11,794 nt of DNA. Origin: Prevotellaceae bacterium. GTDB taxonomy: Bacteria; Bacteroidota; Bacteroidia; Bacteroidales; UBA932. Positions 1 through 8,500 of the stretch are shown one piece after another. Where the stretch lies: assembly GCA_031267155.1 (NCBI GenBank), contig JAIRZR010000093.1, forward strand, positions 1 through 11,794, given 5' to 3'. How positions within the stretch are numbered: the stretch's first letter is position 1; every line of letters starts with the position of its first letter. The notes beneath the pieces were generated by a model that was given only the letters and a program-made list of their open reading frames with translations, searched no databases and was not told where the DNA came from. The position numbers and the translations under genes are program-made.

Positions 1-516
1 TACCAGCACGATCAGCAGCGCAGACCCCAGATACCCAAAGTTATGAATCAAAATATCGGAAATAAATCGCCCGGTCTTCCCGCCCACATAAAAAATGGAT
101 CCTTCCAAAAAACGCCCAATAAAAAAGCTCAGCGCAACGGACGTCCAAACCGTCATCAATGCACAAATAATAAAACTCCGCACCAAACGAAACCGCTTCG
201 CCTTCATCAACTGCAATGCGACAAACACCACAAACAGAAGCAAAAATACCGTCGGAAACCCAAATCCATCATTAATCAGCCGATGACTCAAAATCGCGCC
301 GCGCATCCCCGTCCAGTTCTCAACCCCCTCCACGGTTCCCCTGTGAAACAGCGACAAACCCTCAATCTTACTCTGATCCGCCGCCCCCGTAAACAAAAAC
401 GAAACGACGGATATGATGGCATAAACGCCCACAATCAAAATGATCAGCCCCGCAATATAGTGCGTAACGTTGCTCGAAATAAATTCCTTCCACGCCGAAT
501 GAGTCTTCTTTGCCAT
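1..516 (-). CDS. ftsK: DNA translocase FtsK, N-terminal part (cut by window edge)
   Basis: This frame is open from an ATG at 516 to the left edge, giving the first 172 residues with no stop. The visible part is a membrane domain with four hydrophobic stretches, at about residues 20-43, 88-104, 113-134 and 159-172. After the first comes the sequence FLFTGAADQS, which I recognise from the four-helix N-terminal domain of Bacteroidetes FtsK/SpoIIIE proteins. FtsK is anchored at the division septum and its C-terminal ATPase motor pumps and aligns chromosome ends during cell division; the motor and DNA-reading gamma domain lie outside the window. The start is supported by AAAGGG a few bases upstream and by the preceding gene, aspS, ending only 6 nt before it, so the two are probably co-transcribed. 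The assignment rests on the membrane domain alone. Confidence 0.82.
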   Translation of the reverse strand, partial: MAKKTHSAWKEFISSNVTHYIAGLIILIVGVYAIISVVSFLFTGAADQSKIEGLSLFHRGTVEGVENWTGMRGAILSHRLINDGFGFPTVFLLLFVVFVALQLMKAKRFRLVRSFIICALMTVWTSVALSFFIGRFLEGSIFYVGGKTGRFISDILIHNFGYLGSALLIVLV

Positions 517-522
517 AGCCCT

Positions 523-2283
523 TTACACTTTATTTCCTTGCAGTTCAACCTTCAAACACAGTTCCTTCAACTGCTCCGCCGACAGGCAGGCCGGCGCATC
601 CAGCATTACATCGCGACCGGAATTATTTTTCGGAAACGCAATACAATCACGAATCGAATCCAAACCCGCCGCTATCGAAACCAGCCGATCCAATCCGAAC
701 GCAATCCCCCCATGCGGCGGCGCGCCATACTTAAAAGCATTCATCAAAAACCCAAACTGCGCCTGCGCCTGTTCTTCCGAAAAACCAAGAACGGAAAACA
801 TCTTCTTCTGCAACGCGCTGTCATGGATGCGTATCGAGCCGCCTCCAATCTCTACCCCGTTGATAACCAAATCGTAAGCGTTGGCCCTCACAGCCCCCGG
901 ATCCGTGTCGAGGAGCGAAACATCTTCCGGCTTCGGACCCGTAAACGGATGATGCTTCGCAAAATAACGCTGCAATTCCGCATCATACTCCAGAAGCGGA
1001 AAATCAATCACCCACAGGCAGTTATACTTCTTCTTATCGCGCAGTCCGAGCCGCGCGCCCATCTCCAGACGCAATTCATTCAACTGCTTCTGCGCCTTTT
1101 CTCTTTCGCCGCAAAGGATGAGCAACAAATCGTCCGCCCGAGCCTCCGCCCGCTCCGCCCATAACTGCAAATCCTCCGGCGCATAAAATTTATCGACAGA
1201 CGATTTCAGACTGCCGTCCGCCTCACAACGAACATAAATCAGCCCTTTTGCCCCAATTTGAGGCCGTTTCACAAAATCGGTCAATTCGTCCAACTGCTTG
1301 CGGGTGTATCCGGCGCAGCCTTCCGCGCGAATAGCGCCGACATATTCCGCGCCATCAAACACACCAAACCCCTTTCCCTCAGTCAAATCCTTCAATTCCA
1401 CCAACGTCATCCCAAACCGTGTATCCGGCTTATCCGACCCATACAAACGCATCGCATCCGCATACGTCATGCGCGGAAAATCCGACAACTCCACCCCCAG
1501 AACCGTCTGAAACAGGTGACGAGTCAAACCCTCAAAAACGTTCAGAATATCCTCCTGCTCGATAAACGACATTTCGCAATCGATCTGCGTAAATTCCGGC
1601 TGCCGATCGGCCCGCAAATCCTCATCGCGAAAGCACTTTACGATCTGAAAATAGCGGTCAAAACCCGATACCATCAACAACTGCTTCAACGTCTGAGGCG
1701 ACTGCGGCAAAGCATAAAACTCACCCGGATTCATCCGCGACGGCACCACAAAATCGCGCGCTCCCTCCGGCGTAGAACCAATCAAAACCGGCGTCTCCAC
1801 TTCCAGGAATTTGTTGTCATTCAGATAACTCCGCGTCGCAAAAGCCATCCGATGCCGCAACTCCAGATTCGCCCGAACCGGCGTCCGACGCAAATCCAGG
1901 TACCGATATTTCATTCGCAAATCGTCACCCCCATCGCTCTCATCCTCGATCGTAAAAGGCGGCGTTTCCGACGGATTCAGCACATGCAGCCTCGCGACGA
2001 CAATCTCAATATCGCCCGTCGCAAGGTTCGGATTCTTATTCGACCGCTCCTCCACACGCCCCTCCACCTGAATCACCCACTCCCGTCCCAAACGTGCAGC
2101 CTGTTCACACAAATCGGCGTCGGTTTCCTGATTAAAAACCAATTGCGTAACCCCGTAACGGTCGCGCAGATCTACAAAAATCATCCCGCCGAATTTACGC
2201 GCCTTCTGAACCCATCCGGCAAGGATCACCCTCTGACTCAGATTATTAATGCGGAGTTCCCCGCAAGTATTTGTTCTATACAT
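523..2283 (-). CDS. aspS: Aspartate--tRNA ligase (class II, bacterial type)
   Basis: This enzyme activates aspartate with ATP and loads it onto tRNA-Asp in the cytoplasm. The protein has 586 residues, normal for bacterial AspRS. Residues about 15-100 form the OB-fold anticodon-binding domain. The class II catalytic core follows, with the flipping-loop region GSTPEGARDF at 169-178 and motif 2, FRDEDLRADRQPEFTQ, at 218-233. The bacterial GAD insertion lies at about 290-415. Further core motifs are KHHPFT at 443-448 and motif 3, GIAFGLDRLV, at 526-535, with its class II arginine. The C-terminal FPKNNSGRDVM is typical of Bacteroidetes homologues. The gene is complete and no key residue appears missing. 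It is divergent from the tRNA-Ser gene and probably heads an aspS-ftsK transcript. The ATG at 2283 gives the family's usual N-terminus; no strong Shine-Dalgarno sequence precedes it, which is common in this phylum. Confidence 0.97.
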   Translation of the reverse strand: MYRTNTCGELRINNLSQRVILAGWVQKARKFGGMIFVDLRDRYGVTQLVFNQETDADLCEQAARLGREWVIQVEGRVEERSNKNPNLATGDIEIVVARLHVLNPSETPPFTIEDESDGGDDLRMKYRYLDLRRTPVRANLELRHRMAFATRSYLNDNKFLEVETPVLIGSTPEGARDFVVPSRMNPGEFYALPQSPQTLKQLLMVSGFDRYFQIVKCFRDEDLRADRQPEFTQIDCEMSFIEQEDILNVFEGLTRHLFQTVLGVELSDFPRMTYADAMRLYGSDKPDTRFGMTLVELKDLTEGKGFGVFDGAEYVGAIRAEGCAGYTRKQLDELTDFVKRPQIGAKGLIYVRCEADGSLKSSVDKFYAPEDLQLWAERAEARADDLLLILCGEREKAQKQLNELRLEMGARLGLRDKKKYNCLWVIDFPLLEYDAELQRYFAKHHPFTGPKPEDVSLLDTDPGAVRANAYDLVINGVEIGGGSIRIHDSALQKKMFSVLGFSEEQAQAQFGFLMNAFKYGAPPHGGIAFGLDRLVSIAAGLDSIRDCIAFPKNNSGRDVMLDAPACLSAEQLKELCLKVELQGNKV

Positions 2284-2306
2284 ATTCTTACTTCATTAAT
2301 AGGATG

Positions 2307-2314
2307 CAAATTTA
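2307..2314 (-). promoter_or_regulatory. Candidate -7 element of the aspS promoter
   Basis: Read on the minus strand, this is TAAATTTG, an exact match to the Bacteroidetes primary sigma -7 consensus TAnnTTTG. It sits 23 bp upstream of the aspS ATG. No convincing TTTG or TTG lies 19-21 nt further upstream, so only half of the promoter is visible. The call rests on this element and on its position in the divergent aspS/tRNA gap. Confidence 0.45.
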
Positions 2315-2353
2315 CGAGATAAAAATGACTTTTAGGCTACGACCGTCCTATTT

Positions 2354-2384
2354 TTTGCAGTTTCATTTTTTCTTCGTACCTTCG
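2354..2384 (+). promoter_or_regulatory. Bacteroidetes-type promoter of the tRNA-Ser gene
   Basis: TTTG at 2354-2357 and TACCTTCG at 2377-2384 are separated by 19 nt. This fits the Bacteroidetes primary-sigma pattern TTTG, 19-21 nt, TAnnTTTG with one mismatch in the -7 box. The mature tRNA begins 13 nt after the -7 box, leaving room for a short 5' leader. The position directly in front of the tRNA makes its role clear. Confidence 0.65.
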
Positions 2385-2397
2385 CGTCGCCATACAA

Positions 2398-2485
2398 GGA
2401 AAGGTGCTCGAGTGGTTGAAGAGGCACGCCTGGAAAGCGTGTATTCCCCAAAAGGGAATCGCAGGTTCGAATCCTGTTCTTTCCG
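2398..2485 (+). tRNA. tRNA-Ser (anticodon GGA)
   Basis: This 88-nt type II tRNA folds completely. The acceptor stem pairs GGAAAGG with TCTTTCC, with one G-U at the base, followed by discriminator G. The D arm is CTC...GAG. The anticodon stem CACGC/GCGTG encloses the loop CTGGAAA, giving anticodon GGA, which reads UCC and UCU. The long variable arm is built on ATTCCC/GGGAAT, as expected for serine tRNAs. The T arm is GCAGG-TTCGAAT-CCTGT. No CCA is encoded after the discriminator, so it would be added after transcription. The gene is intact although its 3' end appears to be the insertion site of the prophage that follows, so the element must carry or preserve the tRNA 3' end on integration. Confidence 0.96.
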
Positions 2486-2486
2486 C
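2461..2486 (+). other. Probable left attachment site (attL) in the tRNA-Ser 3' end
   Basis: Chromosomal housekeeping genes end at this tRNA and phage genes begin just past it. The first of them is a tyrosine recombinase reading away from the tRNA, 170 bp downstream. This is the usual layout for elements that insert at the T-arm/acceptor end of a tRNA gene. The exact core cannot be fixed because the matching copy, attR, lies outside the window; the interval given is the T arm through the discriminator base. The site is inferred from gene layout. Confidence 0.55.
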
Positions 2487-2496
2487 TTACAACTCG

Positions 2497-2533
2497 TTGA
2501 AAATAAGCGAATTGCATTGAAAGCGAGCGAATT
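2497..2533 (+). repeat. 17-bp imperfect direct repeat pair (candidate recombinase arm sites)
   Basis: TTGAAAATAAGCGAATT at 2497-2513 and TTGAAAGCGAGCGAATT at 2517-2533 match at 14 of 17 positions, with all three differences adjacent. The copies start 20 bp apart, about two helical turns, so bound proteins would sit on the same face of the DNA. They lie just inside the presumed attL, where phage integrases and excisionases have their arm-type sites. The repeats are visible in the sequence; the role is inferred. Confidence 0.5.
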
Positions 2534-2583
2534 AAATGATTATCATCTACCCTAATTGACATCGATTTACATCTAAAAACACC

Positions 2584-2603
2584 GAATTTTGATACCAAAA
2601 TTC
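2584..2603. repeat. 8-bp perfect palindrome with 4-nt centre (candidate operator)
   Basis: GAATTTTG and CAAAATTC are perfect inverted copies around ATAC. The symmetric, AT-rich site lies 52 bp upstream of the integrase ATG. It is too AT-rich to look like an efficient intrinsic terminator and has no T tract after it, so a dimeric regulator or recombinase/excisionase site is the better guess. Confidence 0.4.
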
Positions 2604-2637
2604 AAAGTGGTAACAAAAGCGGTAACAAAGTGGTAAC
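2604..2637 (+). repeat. Three direct repeats AAAG(T/C)GGTAAC in front of the integrase gene
   Basis: AAAGTGGTAAC at 2604-2614, AAAGCGGTAAC at 2616-2626 and AAAGTGGTAAC at 2627-2637 form an array with starts 12 and 11 bp apart. Copies 1 and 3 are identical and copy 2 differs at one base. Spacing near one helical turn suggests cooperative binding of one protein along one DNA face. The array ends 18 bp before the integrase ATG and directly follows the palindrome. Likely roles are arm-type sites for the integrase or operators for its autoregulation; neither is shown by the sequence alone. Confidence 0.55.
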
Positions 2638-2655
2638 TAACTAAGATGTAAAGAG

Positions 2656-3783
2656 ATGGAAAATTTATCTGTGCGCTATGTCTTCGACAGAAAGAAGCAA
2701 GCGAATGAAACGAAGAAAGGGCTTTTGCAAATAGAAGTCCGTAGATTGAACTCCTCCAAGCGAGTGATGATTTCGACAGGGATTAGGCTCTACAGAAATC
2801 AATTCTCAAGCAAAAACGGGTTTACCTGCCGTAATCATGATTCGGCGGTGTTGATCACCGGGAAAGCCCATCGGATCCTCCGGCAAATCGAAGCTTTCAC
2901 CCTATCCGACAAGTGTACGAATATTGAGCAGGTAAAAAACTGGGATAATGATTCCGCCGGATGTTTTTCAGTCGTAGAGTTCATGCGGGAACAGCTGAAG
3001 AAAAGCAATCCGACAGCTGCGACAATGGAGCATCATTCCGCCCTGATTAACCAAGTTGAACGATTTGGAAAGATAAAAACGTTTGCCGATATCACCTACG
3101 AAAATATATCCGAATTTGACCGTTTTTTAAAGCAGTCTGGGGTGAAAGAAAATTCAACATTGAATAAGAGGCACTCCACATTCCGCCGGTACATCAAACA
3201 AGCGATTTATATGGACCGCTGTAAGAAGGATCCATACTTTGAATTTAAGATGCCATCCAAGAAAGGGAAGGATCCGGTGTACTTGGAGGAATCTGAAATT
3301 GGAAAAATCTTGCACTATGAGCCTTTCAACGAAAAGTTGGAACACGTCAAAGATTTGTTTGTCTTTCAGATATTTACGGGGATGGCCTATATTGACGTGA
3401 TGAATTTTTCGCGGGATTGTATTTCGGAGTTGGACGGGAAAAGAATTCTTCGCAGCCGACGCGAAAAGACGAATGAGGCATTTATTTCGCTGTTTCTTCC
3501 TGAAGCAGAAACGATTGCGGAGAAATACGATTATCAACTACCGAAAATCACGAATCAGAAGTACAACGATTATTTGAAACTTTTGGGAACCGGCGCCGGC
3601 CTCCGAAAGAACCTGACCACGCACACAGCCCGACATACGTTTGCCACCTACCTGTTGAATAAAGATATTCCGATCGAAACGGTTTCAAAGGCGATGGGAC
3701 ACAGTAATATCAAGATGACGCAGCATTACGCCCGGTTGCTTGGCAAGAAAGTGGTGAGTGATATGAGTAAGTTGTTGCTTTAA
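2656..3783 (+). CDS. Phage tyrosine recombinase (integrase), Bacteroidetes type
   Basis: The 375-residue protein catalyses site-specific insertion and, with helper proteins, excision of the element. Residues 1-80 look like the N-terminal arm-binding domain of Bacteroidetes integrases. Residues about 104-200 are the SAM-like core-binding domain and 205-375 the catalytic domain. Visible active-site residues are Lys271 (REKT), His323 and Arg326 in HTARHTF, His349 in GHSNIKMTQHYA, and the nucleophile Tyr358. The first catalytic arginine is absent: the segment reads TGMAYIDV (241-248), with Ala244 where most family members have Arg. The same position is substituted in IntDOT of CTnDOT and related Bacteroidetes enzymes, so this does not by itself mean inactivity. 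It lies 170 bp from tRNA-Ser and reads into the element. AAAGAG precedes the ATG. Its stop codon overlaps that of the convergent tail gene. The exact subfamily is not certain. Confidence 0.92.
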   Translation: MENLSVRYVFDRKKQANETKKGLLQIEVRRLNSSKRVMISTGIRLYRNQFSSKNGFTCRNHDSAVLITGKAHRILRQIEAFTLSDKCTNIEQVKNWDNDSAGCFSVVEFMREQLKKSNPTAATMEHHSALINQVERFGKIKTFADITYENISEFDRFLKQSGVKENSTLNKRHSTFRRYIKQAIYMDRCKKDPYFEFKMPSKKGKDPVYLEESEIGKILHYEPFNEKLEHVKDLFVFQIFTGMAYIDVMNFSRDCISELDGKRILRSRREKTNEAFISLFLPEAETIAEKYDYQLPKITNQKYNDYLKLLGTGAGLRKNLTTHTARHTFATYLLNKDIPIETVSKAMGHSNIKMTQHYARLLGKKVVSDMSKLLL

Positions 3784-5558
3784 CTCATGGGGTAGAATAG
3801 CCCCTCGATGAGCCTGTCGATGCCCTGTGGGGTTACGGCGTATTTCAGTTGTTTGCAAACAAATTCTTTGTTGTTGAAGACGAAAACCCTTTTGACGTCT
3901 ATTTTTTTGTCGTAAGTAAATTGGCAAACAAATTCTCGTGTGGTATCAATTGGTTTCGACTGCTCGTATAACATTTTTAATCCGTACGGATCGTCTAGGC
4001 GAAGGGAGAGATTATTTGCGTCAATAGAATATTCTCCTAGCCCAAAATCATCTACCAGAAAATCGATGAATCCTATCGGGTAATCCACTTCTCGCGGAAG
4101 CTTCGTAAAAACCTTTTCAAGAATACGATGATATCCGGTATAAAAGGCGAGATAGATATTTTCCGTGGCATCGTCATCCTGGTACGTATCGCCATTTTCT
4201 AAAACATCCTGTATTTTAATTATGTCATCCGGCGTTGGAGATGAGCCAATCTCTCTATCTCGCTCAAAATATGGATCCGTTGTTATTGCCGGCATGGGCG
4301 CCATCATTTTATAGAGCACAGTAGTCTCCGGTGACGATGAAGGATGGTCCGGTTGCTTCAATACATTGATCTCTCGTATCTGCATAGGAGCCGGTAATAT
4401 TCTTAGCAACACATCAATATCCTCATTGTCTGGATTGTTTCGAATGGGTCGCAAACTATTGACTTTCCGGTAGTCATAATCTAGTGTTACTTGCGAGTCC
4501 GGCTTCTCCCACATGATATATTGAGTGTTGCTCTCCAAGGATATAAAAATCTTATTTTTCAGCAGATCTTTATTTGGAAACTCAGTAATATATCTGATGA
4601 TGGCAAAAAAAGAATCCAGGGAAATATATTCCGCCTTATCTAAAATATTTTTACTCAAGTTTTGGTACCGGTAGTATTCATCGTCAGGAAAATCGTATCC
4701 TATATTTGCATTGGAATAATCCTCCTTACGTTCCTTGTCTATTCTTTGATTGTACGAATCAAGTACGAGATCGACGTGAACTTTTGCGGCACTTTCATAG
4801 TAAGTATTTTTAAAAACGATGTTTACGGTCCTTTTCTGTTCCTCTATGAGAAATGCAATATTAAATAGCTTTTCCAATTCTTCAAAAAATTCACCGATAG
4901 TCCAATCAGGAAGCATCTTGTTGATTATATTGGTTCGCTTTCCGTTTACTAAGTAGAGAAATCTCAGTTTGCTGTTTTCAAAGACGTTAGTGTTGATGGA
5001 ATAACCCAAATTTTGCAGTATTCGGTTGATTATAACATACAAATAGGGCTGGGCAATTATGCCCGAACCGGCTGTTCCCGTCAAAAATATTGCCCCATCA
5101 TTGGACTGCATTAGGCCGTACTCATTAAAAACACGATCTTCGTTGGCGGAATATAGAGGAATGTATTCGTAGTCTCCCCCCTCATCCCCGTATAAACTAC
5201 CCAAATCCAACGAGTTCATCTTTCTGTCGCCCCCTATAAAATAATTCAACTCCGATTCTCCTGAAAGCAATTGTATTTTTACCGCGTTGTCTGTTATTTC
5301 AAGAATAACTTCCGTCCCTTTCAAAAACACTTCATTGTCAACGACCATATATGCGCTCCGATTCAAAGGAATATCCACCTGATTGTTGATCCGATTGAGA
5401 TGCCTATATAGTTTTGCGTTTTGTTCATCCCTAAGGGACAAGGTCAAATCGTACGTATAGGTCCCGTTTTTCGTATAGAAAGGATTTTCCTGTATGATTT
5501 CCATTGAGAAATTCAAAGGAAGAACTACCGGTTGTCCGTCAATATATAACTCCGTCAT
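3780..5558 (-). CDS. Phage tail-tip/baseplate-type structural protein
   Basis: The 592-residue protein follows the tape measure gene with an ATGA overlap, so its translation is probably coupled to that gene. I recognise the N-terminus from Bacteroidetes prophage proteins of similar size: a short beta-rich opening (MTELYIDGQPVVLPLNFS), then FYTKNGTYTYDLTLSL at 27-42 and the LYRHLNRI stretch near 50-57. The composition is rich in Asp, Tyr, Ile and Asn, with no membrane segment or signal peptide. In siphophages the genes just after the tape measure usually encode the distal tail, tail hub or tail tip, and that is the basis of the role given. No enzyme motif is visible. It is the last gene of the leftward array and shares its terminal TTAA with the integrase stop. 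A receptor-binding role is possible but unsupported. Confidence 0.6.
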   Translation of the reverse strand: MTELYIDGQPVVLPLNFSMEIIQENPFYTKNGTYTYDLTLSLRDEQNAKLYRHLNRINNQVDIPLNRSAYMVVDNEVFLKGTEVILEITDNAVKIQLLSGESELNYFIGGDRKMNSLDLGSLYGDEGGDYEYIPLYSANEDRVFNEYGLMQSNDGAIFLTGTAGSGIIAQPYLYVIINRILQNLGYSINTNVFENSKLRFLYLVNGKRTNIINKMLPDWTIGEFFEELEKLFNIAFLIEEQKRTVNIVFKNTYYESAAKVHVDLVLDSYNQRIDKERKEDYSNANIGYDFPDDEYYRYQNLSKNILDKAEYISLDSFFAIIRYITEFPNKDLLKNKIFISLESNTQYIMWEKPDSQVTLDYDYRKVNSLRPIRNNPDNEDIDVLLRILPAPMQIREINVLKQPDHPSSSPETTVLYKMMAPMPAITTDPYFERDREIGSSPTPDDIIKIQDVLENGDTYQDDDATENIYLAFYTGYHRILEKVFTKLPREVDYPIGFIDFLVDDFGLGEYSIDANNLSLRLDDPYGLKMLYEQSKPIDTTREFVCQFTYDKKIDVKRVFVFNNKEFVCKQLKYAVTPQGIDRLIEGLFYPMS

Positions 5559-8500
5559 GACCGAGAGGCGTTATTGATCATCCTGTTGTACAAATCCATA
5601 TTTTCTTTGATACCACGTTGCCCGGTGATAGATACTTCTCCTACAAAGGGTTCCTCGAGTTTCTTGTCCAGCCGATCGATGACGGCAATCAGCGCCTCAA
5701 AATATCCAGGATCAATAACTGGAGAATTGTTGTTTACCATCGTTTGATTGACATATCCCCCGGTATCGAATCCTTTAATTCCTAACGCCCTGGCAATATC
5801 TTTTTTCTCAAGCGAATGAATGGTATTATTCCGCTGCGCGTAATCAATCACGTCGAAGACTGGCCGTAACATCGGATTTCCTGTGGCAAACCGGTTGGCA
5901 ACAAACTCATCGGAATGGACCACACCCTGTGGCCTATTCCATGGACCCGATGGCGTGAAGCCACCGGTATCATAATTGGCTTTAGCGGCCTCATGCTGTT
6001 TTTTTATGGTAGCCACCTGAATCATTCCGGCAACTGTCGCTACTCCGGCGGCGATCGGAGCTAACACAGGCCCCACTACCGGGATGGCTGCTGCTGAAGA
6101 ATAGGCATTGATGGCCGCCATAGCTGTACTGGCGATTGCTTGAGCGATTTGTATGGCGAATGATTTATCTTCATATTCGGCGCGTACCTTGGCCAATTCC
6201 TCTTCTTTCTGTTTTTCTAATTTTTCGACCTTCTTTTGATTATTGCCGGCTGCTTTGATTTGTTTGTCATATTTGGCTTCGACGGCTGCCGTCTCGGCGT
6301 CTTGGGAGGCTTGGACATAACCGGAATAGGCCGAAAGCAGAACATTCATTTGCTCAATAGCAAACTGTGCTAACTGTACCTTCCGTTTAAATTCTTCCTC
6401 GTCATTGGCTTCGCGTAAGTCTTTATATTTTCCCTCAATGGACAACCTCAGTTCTTCATAGTTGAGAATAGAATCGATTTCGGCATCATGCAAAGATTGT
6501 AAAGCATCTAATTGAGCCAGCTCTGCCTCTTCTGAAGAGTTTATTAAATCATCTTTGGCGCCAGAACTCAACTTGTCGTTACTGAGCATAGATCTCAGAT
6601 CTCTTTTTTTGTTGGTAGCTTCTGGATTGTCGGAAATGAGTTGTTTGGCAGCTTCGATATTACCTTTGCGAACGGGATCATATTGGTCAATAATAGCCTG
6701 TTTCAATTTCAAATATCGTTCGGTCGTCCGTACTTCTTCCCCCCATGTTTCATCCAATACCCGGAGTGCTTCCTCCTTCTTCTGAGCATCTGTTTGTATT
6801 GCTGCCTTTCTGTATTTTTTTTCCAGGGCCAGGATGGCTTTTTCACGGTCCTCTACAAGTTTTTCTTTATCCCGGGTGGCCTTAAGGTCAAATTTGGCCA
6901 ACTCTTCCTCAAGCTTCACATATTCATCGGAACCGTTTTTATATATTGCCATTTTTGCCACGATGGTTTCGCGCTCGATTTTCAACAATTCATCCTCAAG
7001 AAGTTTTTTATCTTGAATGGTTTGCATGGCAGCGATTCGACGAATGGCAGCTTCTTTCTCTATGGTAGCCATCTGTTTTTTGAGCGATTCGTCTTCTGTT
7101 GAATTTGTCGAGGTTGTCGGAGCGCCGGGGGAAGTAGCTGTTTCCGAGTTGTTTTGATTTGCTTTTTTGTCCCAAAGAAATGTGAGTTTGTCACTCAACA
7201 CATCCGCCTCGGCTTCCAAATCCTTCAATTCCTTCAGCTTCGTCTTATATTGTGGGCTGTCTTTACCGACAAGTGCTTCGATTGCGCCCAAATCTCTTTC
7301 TTTAATTCTCTGGATGGTTTTCACCACTTTATCCAAAGCTACCGCTACGCCTTCATATGAGCCTTCAAAGTCCAAATCCTTCTGTAGATTTGTGGCTTGG
7401 GTATTATATTCGCTTATTTTCTTAATGCCCGCAGAAATAATACGATCCAATTGTTTGTATTCGTCCTGAAGCTTAGCCACTTGTACGCCTTCCGGCCCGG
7501 TTAATCCCCCTTCGTTCAGCTCTCGAATTTCCTCGGTAATGTCGATCTGCCGAGACTTGGCTTCTTCCACTTTTTTACTTTGAGCATCCGCCTTCCCTTT
7601 GTATGCGGAGATAGTGTATCGTTTTTCGTATTCGGAGTTTACTTCGCGTAGAATAGCCAATAATTGACTATTCGATATTTTCTCCGAATCGATATAGTCG
7701 ATATATTTTGGATATTCCTTTTTCAACTGTTGAATCAGTTGCTTGCGCAACTCCGAATTTTCATTGGCGCCGACAATGGCGCCGATCAATGCGCTGAAAG
7801 CCGTTTGCTCCCTGGTAAGCCCCTCTGTATATTTCTTTGTTTCTTCATGGATTTGTTTGACGGTAACCATGTACTCCTTCATCTGATCGGCATTAGCTTT
7901 CAGTTTTTGATACAAAAGGATTAGGCCACTCACGATGGCGGTTATTGCTGCCACCACGAAGCCCAACGGATTGGCTTTGAATATCACATTAAAAATGCGC
8001 ATAGCAGCTGTCGCTTTTGCCATTTGTCCGGTTAGAGCATAAAAAAGAATTTGCAAAGCGGACAACCCTCCTTTGAGTAGGACATTCGCGGCATGAAGTG
8101 CTTTTGTTCCGATTGTAACCCTATTCAGCCATAACTCATGCAATTTCAAAGCTATTGTATATGAAGTAAGAGTAGCAATTACTGCCAATAATTGTTTCCC
8201 ATGATTCATCAAAAATCCGGTAATAGCCGAAAGAGTCTTCACCATTAATCCGCCGGTAGAAATAAACTTTCGCATATGGGGCGCAAGCTTCTCTCCCAGT
8301 TCATAAACCAGTTCCTGAAATTTCTTCTTAGCCTTCTCTATTGTCGCTTGCAGCGTATTGTTTTTAACGTTGTACTCATTGATGACGGATGTGCCTTCAT
8401 TGAATGCCTGGGTTGCCGTTTCCTGTTCCTTACGGATTTGTTCAATATTACCGGCCAATACCGATAATACATTCGATGCCCGAGCGCCATCCAACTTCAT

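Larger units (their letters stand above)
2566..2652. repeat. 9-bp inverted pair flanking the integrase leader repeats
   Basis: TTTACATCT at 2566-2574 and AGATGTAAA at 2644-2652 are exact inverted copies separated by 69 bp. They bracket the short palindrome and the three GGTAAC repeats. The right copy ends 3 nt before the integrase start codon. They could be paired protein-binding sites or chance; a role in integrase control or recombination is an inference. Confidence 0.35.

Noticed and set aside
43..2322. Two long plus-strand open frames (43-1164 and 1258-2322) opposite ftsK and aspS
   Set aside because: Their products are low-complexity, rich in Arg, Gln, Pro and His. They are shadows of the clearly recognised aspS and ftsK coding strands.
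2556..2561. TTGACA as a -35 box for the integrase
   Set aside because: No -10 box lies at proper spacing, and sigma70-type boxes are not the usual promoters in Bacteroidota.
2332..2598. 88-codon open frame on the minus strand across the tRNA-Ser gene
   Set aside because: It is the antisense reading of the tRNA; the stretch RIRTCDSLLGNTRFPG is a well-known false protein from serine tRNA genes.
3789..3804. GGGG/CCCC inverted repeat near the int/tail convergence as a terminator
   Set aside because: Only four G-C pairs with an imperfect loop, no T tract, and it lies inside the tail gene's coding sequence.
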